From positions 1 through 10,786 of the forward strand of contig JABDJF010000581.1 of NCBI GenBank assembly GCA_013002645.1: a stretch of 10,786 bases of DNA, given 5' to 3'. The notes below the pieces were generated by a model that worked only from the letters and a program-made list of their open reading frames with translations, was not told where the DNA came from and ran no database searches. This document shows, piece by piece, positions 1 to 7,202 of this stretch. Position numbers and translations under genes: made by a program. How positions within the stretch are numbered: position 1 is the first letter of the stretch; every line of letters starts with the position of its first letter. This DNA comes from Myxococcales bacterium. GTDB taxonomy: Bacteria > Myxococcota_A > Polyangia > Polyangiales > Houyiibacteriaceae.

Positions 1-115
1 GGGCAATACGTCTCGGAATGCCGCGCGATGCTGCGCTGACGCTCCGCCGTTCCGGCACAAGTTTCGGAGTAGGACGCTCGTCCTGCTAAGCTGACCCGAT
101 GAAGCAGGGGGTCGC
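1..115 (+). other. Leader region before the sugar-nucleotide genes
   Basis: This short stretch holds no complete gene. Frame 1 is open from the window edge to a TGA at 37-39 (reads GQYVSECRAMLR, then stop) and could be the last codons of an upstream gene, but twelve residues cannot show that. An inverted repeat at 69-86 can form a 7-bp stem (one T-G wobble) with a 4-nt loop; no T-run follows, so it is not a convincing terminator. An ATG at 99 opens a six-codon frame (MKQGVA) whose TGA at 117-119 overlaps the GTG at 116 of the next gene. I see no convincing -35/-10 pair. Confidence 0.3.
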
Positions 116-376
116 GTGAGTCGATCAGAAGCAGTCGGGATCGCCGTCGTGGGGGCAGGCGGCTGGGGCAAGAACCACGTTCGCAACTATGCGGCCATTC
201 CGGACCCCGATCTTCGCTACATCTGCGATCGGCAAGAAGGGATTCGGGAGTCGATGGCTGCGCTCTACCCGAGCGCCGACGTAGTCTGCGGTCTTCAGGT
301 CGTTCGGGCGCTCGAGGGTGGCTCTGTGTCTCTAGCCCAGGGAGGCGCGCGCATAGAGCTCAGAGGTGGACGCTGA
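116..376 (+). CDS. Internally deleted Gfo/Idh/MocA oxidoreductase remnant (WlbA/WbpB-like)
   Basis: This 86-residue frame matches the two ends of a sugar-nucleotide dehydrogenase of the Gfo/Idh/MocA family, which normally has about 310-350 residues. Residues 1-60 are the start of the Rossmann fold, with the NAD-binding motif GAGGWGKNH near residues 14-22. Residues ~60-86 (GLQVVRALEGG... then ARIEL) resemble the usual C-terminus of the family. Roughly 250 residues between them are missing without a frameshift, including the EKP motif region and the whole substrate domain. The family oxidises C3 of UDP-HexNAc-uronic acids with NAD+; this copy cannot. The GTG start follows AGGGGG at 106-111. Its TGA overlaps the ATG of the acetyltransferase by 1 nt, and the kept tail carries the AGGTG ribosome site (364-368) for that gene. 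Most likely a pseudogene kept in frame, or an assembly collapse. Confidence 0.75.
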   Translation: MSRSEAVGIAVVGAGGWGKNHVRNYAAIPDPDLRYICDRQEGIRESMAALYPSADVVCGLQVVRALEGGSVSLAQGGARIELRGGR

Positions 377-948
377 TGAGCGCTCCGTTCATTCACGCAA
401 CGGCGATCGTCGACGACGGCGCGCGACTCGGCAACGGCACGCGAGTCTGGCATTTCACGCACGTGTCCGCCGGCTCGGTCGTTGGCGCACGTTGCGTCTT
501 GGGGCAGAACGTCTTCGTAGGACCTGGCGTCGAGATTGGTGACGGCGTCAAGATTCAGAACAATGTGTCGGTGTATGCTGGCGTCGTGCTCGCAGATGAC
601 GTCTTCCTCGGACCGAGCTGCGTATTCACAAATGTCCTGACGCCGCGGGCACACGTCGAGCGCAAAGACGAGTTCGCGCCCACGCCGGTGGGCAAGGGCG
701 TCACCGTGGGCGCCAACGCGACGATTGTATGTGGTCACTCGCTCGGCGACTATGCGCTCATCGGAGCTGGGAGCGTGGTGACCAAAGATGTGCCCTCGCA
801 CGCCGTGGTGGTGGGCAACCCAGCGCGCCGAACTGCCTGGGCGTGCCGCTGTGGTGAAATTCTTCCCGGCGATGGAGCTTGCGCCCGCTGCGGCGACCAA
901 TACGAACTGACGGCTGAAGGCTGTCGATGGGTGAAAAGCCGTGAGTGA
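376..948 (+). CDS. wlbB: UDP-2-acetamido-3-amino-2,3-dideoxy-hexuronate N-acetyltransferase-like (WlbB/WbpD family)
   Basis: A 190-residue left-handed beta-helix acyltransferase, close to the usual ~190 residues of WbpD/WlbB. Imperfect hexapeptide repeats ([LIV]-G-x4 type) run from about residue 12 to 150 and include the QNNVSVY segment (61-67) and the closing VVVGNPARR (144-152) typical of this family. In the Wbp/Wlb pathway this cytoplasmic enzyme transfers acetyl from acetyl-CoA to the 3-amino group of the UDP-sugar made by the neighbouring aminotransferase. The C-terminal tail carries a CxC (C157, C159) and a CxxC (C169, C172), which could bind zinc; similar tails occur in some family members. 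ATG at 376 overlaps the previous stop by 1 nt and has AGGTG at 364-368 upstream. It overlaps the next gene by 8 nt. Family and pathway are well supported; the exact sugar is inferred from the neighbours. Confidence 0.9.
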   Translation: MSAPFIHATAIVDDGARLGNGTRVWHFTHVSAGSVVGARCVLGQNVFVGPGVEIGDGVKIQNNVSVYAGVVLADDVFLGPSCVFTNVLTPRAHVERKDEFAPTPVGKGVTVGANATIVCGHSLGDYALIGAGSVVTKDVPSHAVVVGNPARRTAWACRCGEILPGDGACARCGDQYELTAEGCRWVKSRE

Positions 949-2065
949 AGAAGCCATTCCAATGCTCGACGTTAGTGGCCAGAACGAGCCGCTGGTCGAT
1001 CGATTGACCGCGAAGGCAGCCGAGGTGATTCGATCCGGCCGCTACATCCTCGGCCCGGAGGTCACCGCTTTCGAGCAGGAGGTCGCCGAATACATCGGCG
1101 TCGAGCATGCCATCGGTGTTTCGAGCGGGACGGATGCCCTGATGGTGGCTTTGATGGCCCTCGGAATCGGGAAGGGTGACGAAGTCATCACCACTCCATT
1201 CACTTTCTTTGCCACCGGCGGATGCATCGCACGCGTCGGAGCGACCCCGGTTTTCGTCGACATCCGACCAGACACCTTCAACATCGACGCAGAGCAGACC
1301 GCCGCCGCGGTCACGGAGCGAACGCGCGCAATTCTTCCGGTCCACTTATATGGTCAGGCCTGCGACATGGAGGGCCTGGTCGCGGTGGCCCGAAAGCACG
1401 ACCTGCCGATCATCGAAGATGCCGCGCAGTCCATTGGTACGCAAAGCCCGCTGGGACCCGTGGGCAGCCTAGGCGCGTACGGTTGTTTCTCGTTCTTCCC
1501 GTCTAAGAATCTGGGCGGCTTTGGTGACGCCGGGCTCGTCACCACGCAGGATTCGGGTCTAGCGGAAAAGGCTCGCGTCATGCGCGCGCATGGAAGCAAG
1601 CCGAAATACTACCACGCGGTCGTTGGCGGCAACTTCCGGATCGATGCCCTGCAGGCGGCTCTATTGCGCGTGAAGCTTCCCGAGCTCCGCGGCTGGACCG
1701 ATGGACGTCAACGCAACGCCGCCCGCTACGACGCCGGGTTTTTCGAGGCGGGTCTCGACGAGAGCCTCCTGCGTACACCGCGGAGGCGATTCGACGGTCA
1801 CATCTATAATCAGTATGTGATCCGGAGCTCGAGGCGGGACGAGCTGCTCGCACATCTTCAGGAGCAGAAGATCGCGACGACGATCTACTACCCCGTGCCT
1901 CTCCATCGACAGGAATGCTTTGCATCGCTTGGATACAAGGAGGGCTCTCTACCAGTCTCGGAGCACGCCAGCCGCGAAGTTTTGGCGCTTCCGATCTTTG
2001 CGGGCCTCGGTGAAGCGCGTCAGAGCCGCATCATCGACACCGTAATTGCGTTCCTCGGGCGATAG
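941..2065 (+). CDS. wlbC: DegT/DnrJ/EryC1/StrS PLP-dependent sugar aminotransferase (WlbC/WbpE-like)
   Basis: A 374-residue fold-type I aminotransferase of the DegT/EryC1 family at full length. Landmarks are YILGPEV (35-41), SSGTDAL (61-67) for PLP phosphate contacts, the IIEDAAQSIG block (157-166) with D160 and Q163 near the cofactor ring, and SFFPSKNLGGFGDAG (184-198), in which K189 is the Schiff-base lysine. NFRIDALQAALL and YYPVPLH further on are also family blocks. In the Wbp/Wlb pathway the enzyme transfers an amino group from glutamate to the 3-keto UDP-sugar in the cytoplasm. Its partner dehydrogenase, two genes upstream, is broken here, so the keto substrate must come from elsewhere if the gene is active. 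The start is GTG at 941, overlapping the acetyltransferase by 8 nt; ATG at 962 is a possible alternative. The exact substrate is inferred from context; relatives act on dTDP-sugars. Confidence 0.9.
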   Translation: MSEEAIPMLDVSGQNEPLVDRLTAKAAEVIRSGRYILGPEVTAFEQEVAEYIGVEHAIGVSSGTDALMVALMALGIGKGDEVITTPFTFFATGGCIARVGATPVFVDIRPDTFNIDAEQTAAAVTERTRAILPVHLYGQACDMEGLVAVARKHDLPIIEDAAQSIGTQSPLGPVGSLGAYGCFSFFPSKNLGGFGDAGLVTTQDSGLAEKARVMRAHGSKPKYYHAVVGGNFRIDALQAALLRVKLPELRGWTDGRQRNAARYDAGFFEAGLDESLLRTPRRRFDGHIYNQYVIRSSRRDELLAHLQEQKIATTIYYPVPLHRQECFASLGYKEGSLPVSEHASREVLALPIFAGLGEARQSRIIDTVIAFLGR

Positions 2066-2109
2066 AAGTAGCCATCGCGGCGACCTCGCTCTAGAGTCCT
2101 CAGCAGTCG

Positions 2110-3554
<1,445 letters not shown>

Positions 3555-3555
<1 letters not shown>

Positions 3556-4931
3556 TGACGAAAGCCGAGGACGATGCGAAAGCCCTCCTCGACCTCGGGC
3601 AATCGGTGGTAGAGCGCGCAACGACCGCGGGCGCGGATGTTGCCGAGGCCGGCGTGCACAGCGGATCTCATCTTTCTGTGAAGGTCCGCAAAGGGAAGCC
3701 CGAGCTCGTGGAAGAGGCTGGCTCGCGCGCGCTCGGACTGCGGGTGATGGTCGGACAGCGCGTCGCTTCGACCTACACCAGCGACCTGAGCGAAGCGGGC
3801 AAGCGCACATTGATCGAAGACGCGCTCGAGTTGGCGCGGCTGAGCGAATCAGACGCATTCGCAGGCCCGCCCGATCGGTCCGAGCTGTCTTCGCCGTCGG
3901 AGTGGAAGGACCTGGATACCTTCGACGAGGGTGTCAGCAAGATCACCGCCGACGAAGCCCTCGAGCGTGCACTGCAAGGCGAGCGCGCCGCGTTTGCTTT
4001 TGATCCTCGCATCAGCAACAGCGAGGGCGCTTCTTTCACCCGCGCACGAGGCGTCAGCGCGCTCGTCACCAGCAGCGGGTTCATGGGAAGCGACTGCGGG
4101 ACCTACGCGTCGATGGTCGTCAATCCGGTCGCCGATGATGAAGGCGGGAAAAAGCGCAGCGGCTATCACTGGACCGCGGCCCGACACTATGCGGACCTAG
4201 AACCAAGCCAGGCCGTCGGAGAGGAAGCGGCCCGCCGCACGATTGCCCAACTCGGCGCGACGAAACTCCCCACCCAAGAGCTCCCTGTCGTTTTCGACAA
4301 AGACGCCGCGCGGTCGATCTTGGGTCTTTTCGCCGGCTGCATCGTCGGCGGCTCGATCTGGCGCAAGAGCTCTTATTTGGTCGACCGCGTCGGTACCCGG
4401 GTTGCGAGCGACCTGGTCGACATCGTCGATGACCCGCTGCTTGCCAGAGCCCCGGGCTCGCGCGCGTTCGATGGAGAGGGATTGCTATCGCGCCGCAGCG
4501 TCGTCGTCGAGGCGGGCGTTCTCAGGAGTTATCTGATGGACACCTATAGCGCCCGTAAGCTGGGGTTGAAGAGCACCGCCAGCGCGGCTCGCTCCCCCTC
4601 CGGCGGCGTCTCCCCGTCGAGCAGCAACCTGATGTTGAAAGCCACCAGTCAGTCGCGCGACGAGCTTCTCGCAGAGACCCAACATGGCTTGTACGTCACC
4701 GGCATGATGGGTTTCGGCTTCAACGCGGTGACTGGCGACTTCAGCAGAGGAGCCTCGGGGTTCTTGATCGAAGACGGCAAGCTCAGCCACCCCGTCTCCG
4801 AAATCACCATCTCGCTCAACCTCGATCAGATCCTCCAACGAATCGACGCAGTCGCCAACGATCTCGATCATCGCACCGCCGTCGCCTCACCAACATTCAG
4901 AGTCTCCTCCATGACTCTGGCCGGCTCTTAG
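3555..4931 (+). CDS. tldE: Metalloprotease subunit TldE (PmbA)
   Basis: A 458-residue TldE/PmbA, close to the family's ~450. It shares the TldD/PmbA fold but has no HExxxH: the matching stretch reads LFAGCIVGGSIWRKSSY (258-274), as expected for the non-catalytic partner that shapes the peptide channel of the heterodimer. Other matches are FDPRISNSEGASF (149-161), VVEAGVLRSYLMDTYSARKLG (318-338 region), SPSSSNLML (353-361) and GFNAVTGDFSRGASGFLIEDG (388-408 region). The start is the ATG at 3555 in TGATG; the frame is open further upstream, but that part reads as arginine-rich shadow of tldD and is not homologous. Translation is probably coupled to tldD. The gene converges on the SDR-type gene, with 42 nt between the stops. 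Confidence 0.95.
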
Positions 4932-4953
4932 CGAGATCAGCGACCGTGACTCG

Positions 4954-4969
4954 TGGACGTCGGCGTCCA
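4954..4969. terminator. Possible bidirectional hairpin between convergent genes
   Basis: TGGACG (4954-4959), loop TCGG, then CGTCCA (4964-4969) is a perfect 6-bp stem with a 4-nt loop. It lies in the 42-nt gap between the stop of tldE (plus) and the stop of the SDR-type gene (minus), where a shared terminator would be expected. No T-run follows on either strand, so it is not a classical intrinsic terminator; it may only stabilise 3' ends or help Rho-dependent stopping. Confidence 0.35.
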
Positions 4970-4973
4970 GGGG

Positions 4974-6032
4974 TTAGTCCCGCTGCGCCCTCGCGACCAT
5001 GGCATCGACGTAGCTCTCGAGCTCTGGGCATTGGATTCCCGTTCCTGCGAGGAGCTCGCGAGCGTTCCGGTCGTCGTAGATTACGTCCGTCTTCAAGTGG
5101 TCGAGGAACGCGCGGGTCGTATTTTGGAAGCGCTGCAGACCCGGCGCGCGCATTAGAGCGGTTGCGAGGTTGAGCGGGTCGTGCTCGCGCGGGCTAGGGC
5201 GGCCGGTCGCTTCGGCGAAGAGGCGCAGAGCGTGCTGTACGGTGACCGGTTTCGGGTCGACGATGTGGAACGTGCGCCCGACGGACTGCTCGTCATCGGC
5301 GATGCGCGATCCGGCACGGACCGCGTAGTCGACAGGCACGGCGCTAATTCGGACCCCGGTCCGGTTCGGTGTAGGGATGCGATAGTCGTCGGGCGCGCTC
5401 AGCAAGAACCGGATCAAGAGATAAAGGCCGTTGAGGTCCTCGAGCTCGCCGGTGAGTGAATCACCAACCATGACCGCGGGCCGCAAAATGACGATCGGCA
5501 GCTCCTCGGCCGACTCGCGAAGCATCCGCTCCATGTGGTACAAAGACTCCTCGACGGGATTTCGGAAGCCCATCGCGTCGTCCAGCTCAGTCTCCTTCAC
5601 GAAGCCTTCGCGATTGCCCGAGACCGTGGCGCTCGACCAACAGACGAGACGTTTCAATCGCGGAGCCGCCTCGGCGAGCTCGAGGATCTCCGCAGCAGCG
5701 CGCACGTTGCCGGCTGCCTCTTCCCTGGTAGCCGCCGGATCCGTGATCGACGCGCAGTGGTGAATGACTTCGACACTTTGGGCGAGCACGGCGAACTCTT
5801 CGCCGCTCAATCCGAGATCCATCGATCGGGGGTCACCGAGCCAAATCGAAACACGCTCTCGCGCAGCTTCGGGAAAAGCGTCGAGCAATTCCATGGCGCG
5901 CTCCTGCCGGCCTTCGGTCACGAGGCAACACACCGAGCGGTCGCCGCGATTCGCGAGCTCTCGCACGAGGTGTACGGCAGGTTGCCGTCCTGGAAAGCCG
6001 GTGACGAGAACCGATCGCACCAGCCTGCCCAC
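4974..6032 (-). CDS. NAD(P)-binding SDR/thioester-reductase-like protein lacking the YxxxK dyad
   Basis: A 352-residue extended-SDR protein resembling thioester-reductase/male-sterility domains. The N-terminal strand VLVTGFPGRQPA (8-19) stands where TGxxGxxG is expected; only T11, G12 and G15 fit. The family block SSATVSG (133-139), NPVEESLYHMERMLR (158-172) and LRPAVMVGDSLTGE (184-197) follow in order. Where relatives have NPYxxSK, this protein has V160 and L164, so the catalytic Tyr and Lys are absent; Y165-x3-R169, five residues on, is a doubtful substitute. It may bind a nucleotide or lipid without redox catalysis, or use another mechanism. The chosen start, GTG at 6032, shares its G with the coaE stop (TAGTG) and has AAGGAG 8 nt upstream; GTG at 6041 would add three residues but touches that site. 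Co-transcribed with coaE. Specific function unknown. Confidence 0.75.
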   Translation of the reverse strand: MGRLVRSVLVTGFPGRQPAVHLVRELANRGDRSVCCLVTEGRQERAMELLDAFPEAARERVSIWLGDPRSMDLGLSGEEFAVLAQSVEVIHHCASITDPAATREEAAGNVRAAAEILELAEAAPRLKRLVCWSSATVSGNREGFVKETELDDAMGFRNPVEESLYHMERMLRESAEELPIVILRPAVMVGDSLTGELEDLNGLYLLIRFLLSAPDDYRIPTPNRTGVRISAVPVDYAVRAGSRIADDEQSVGRTFHIVDPKPVTVQHALRLFAEATGRPSPREHDPLNLATALMRAPGLQRFQNTTRAFLDHLKTDVIYDDRNARELLAGTGIQCPELESYVDAMVARAQRD

Positions 6033-6652
6033 TAGGCCCACTCCTTCGACGCAGACTTAGCAACTAGCTTCTCGTGAATCGCGGCCACCTGCTCTCGCGT
6101 CGATTCGAGATCGCCATTGTTGGTGACGACATAGTCCGCCACGGCGACTTTGCGCTCGAGTGGTAGCTGAGAATCGATTCGAGCATTGGCTTCGGGCGCC
6201 GTATAGCCGTCCCGCGCAATCAGACGCAGCCGCTGGATCGATTCTTCTGCGCTGACCACGATGAGTGCGGAAAACGCCTCGTAAGCGCGCGTTTCTACCA
6301 GGAGCGCCGCCTCGTAGAGCAAGTACGGCGCGGCGCTGTCTTGCTGCGCCTCGATGTGCTCGGCGCCCGCTGCGCCGATCAGGGGGTGCATGATCGCGTT
6401 GAGCGTTTCCCGGGCTTTCTCATCGCCAAAGACGATCTCAGCGACCTTCTTGCGATCCAGGCGGCCCGCTTCGTCGAGCACCAGTTTGCCGAACTCGTCC
6501 ACGATCATTTGCAAACCCGGTGTACCCGGCTCGACCACTTCGCGCGCCAAGTCGTCAGCGTCGACGACCGAAACACCCAGCTCAGCAAACATGCTCGCAA
6601 CGGTCGACTTCCCGCATGCGATTCCCCCCGTTAGACCCACAACCGGTTTCAT
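6032..6652 (-). CDS. coaE: Dephospho-CoA kinase
   Basis: A 206-residue CoaE of normal length. It phosphorylates the 3'-hydroxyl of dephospho-CoA with ATP, the last cytoplasmic step of coenzyme A synthesis. The P-loop GGIACGKST lies at 9-17 (K15, S16), followed by VVDADDLAREVV (29-40), HPLI (89-92), LLYEAALLVE (111-120), the RLRLIARDGYT lid region (141-151) and ADYVVTNNGD (172-181); all are family blocks in the right order. The ATG at 6652 puts the P-loop at its usual distance from the N-terminus; an upstream extension to 6712 reads as non-homologous sequence and runs into the divergent gene. Its TAG overlaps the GTG of the SDR-type gene. It is transcribed away from dtd across a 65-nt gap. I see no clear ribosome site. 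Confidence 0.95.
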   Translation of the reverse strand: MKPVVGLTGGIACGKSTVASMFAELGVSVVDADDLAREVVEPGTPGLQMIVDEFGKLVLDEAGRLDRKKVAEIVFGDEKARETLNAIMHPLIGAAGAEHIEAQQDSAAPYLLYEAALLVETRAYEAFSALIVVSAEESIQRLRLIARDGYTAPEANARIDSQLPLERKVAVADYVVTNNGDLESTREQVAAIHEKLVAKSASKEWA

Positions 6653-6717
6653 TGCTGCCCAGTATTGAGCATCGTCTGCTTCGGGCAAGAGGATTCGCCG
6701 TGTGCTACGCAAGCCGC
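6653..6717. promoter_or_regulatory. Divergent coaE/dtd intergenic region
   Basis: These 65 nt separate two divergent genes and must hold both promoters or their cores. On the minus strand, TTGCCC (plus 6683-6688) and AATACT (plus 6661-6666) are 16 nt apart and match the sigma-70 consensus at 4 of 6 positions each, but the start would leave a leader of only a few nucleotides before coaE. No good pair was found for dtd. The regulatory role is inferred from the gene layout rather than from a strong motif. Confidence 0.25.
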
Positions 6718-7167
6718 ATGCGCGCCGTCGTTCAGCGGGTCAACGAAGCCAGTGTTACTGTCGACGGGAAGCGGGTTGGAGGCATCGGGCGAGGCTTATT
6801 GGTGTATCTCGGCGCCGCGCGAGGCGATGAGCCCAAGGACGTCCATTACATCGCCGAGAAGATTTCCGGCCTTCGAGTGTTCCCCAACGACGACGGACGC
6901 ATGTCACTGTCCGTCGGCGACGTCGGAGGCGCCGTACTGGTAGTCTCCCAGTTCACCCTCTTTGGCGACGTGAGACGAGGCAGGCGTCCCTCGTTCGATG
7001 GCGCAGCAGACCCCGGTGACGCCGAGCGTCTCTACCTGGAGCTGGTTGGGCGTTTGCGTGACAAAGGGGTGCCGGTCGAAACCGGCACGTTTCGCGCCAT
7101 GATGCTCGTTCAATCCACGGTCGATGGGCCCGTCACGATTCAAATCGATAGCCGAAAGCTTTATTAG
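6718..7167 (+). CDS. dtd: D-aminoacyl-tRNA deacylase
   Basis: A 149-residue Dtd (usual ~145). It hydrolyses D-amino acids, and glycine mischarged on tRNA-Ala, from tRNA in the cytoplasm. The N-terminus MRAVVQRVNEASVTVDG is typical, as are AEKISGLRVFPND (46-58), the active-site SQFTL (77-81) and RRGRRPSF (86-93). The second active-site motif, usually NxGPVT with a Gly-cisPro pair, reads VDGPVT (135-140): Gly and Pro are kept but Asn is Val. The preceding usual TGxFGAxM reads TGTFRAMM. These changes may alter substrate handling. ATG at 6718 gives the family N-terminus; the open frame upstream is shadow sequence. No strong ribosome site. The next gene starts 35 nt after the stop on the same strand. 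Confidence 0.93.
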   Translation: MRAVVQRVNEASVTVDGKRVGGIGRGLLVYLGAARGDEPKDVHYIAEKISGLRVFPNDDGRMSLSVGDVGGAVLVVSQFTLFGDVRRGRRPSFDGAADPGDAERLYLELVGRLRDKGVPVETGTFRAMMLVQSTVDGPVTIQIDSRKLY

Positions 7168-7202
7168 GCTTCGCGTTTTAGACGCGGCATAATCCCATCT
7201 CG

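Noticed and set aside
2092..2097. TAGAGT as a -10 box for tldD
   Set aside because: No matching -35, and the leader would be only about 6 nt.
6520..6717. Upstream in-frame extension of dtd
   Set aside because: The extra residues are Arg/Pro-rich, overlap coaE on the other strand and do not resemble Dtd, whose family N-terminus begins at the ATG at 6718.
7165..7193. CATAAT at 7188-7193 as a -10 box for the GT51 gene
   Set aside because: No acceptable -35 at the right distance, and transcription would start almost on the ATG; co-transcription with dtd is simpler.
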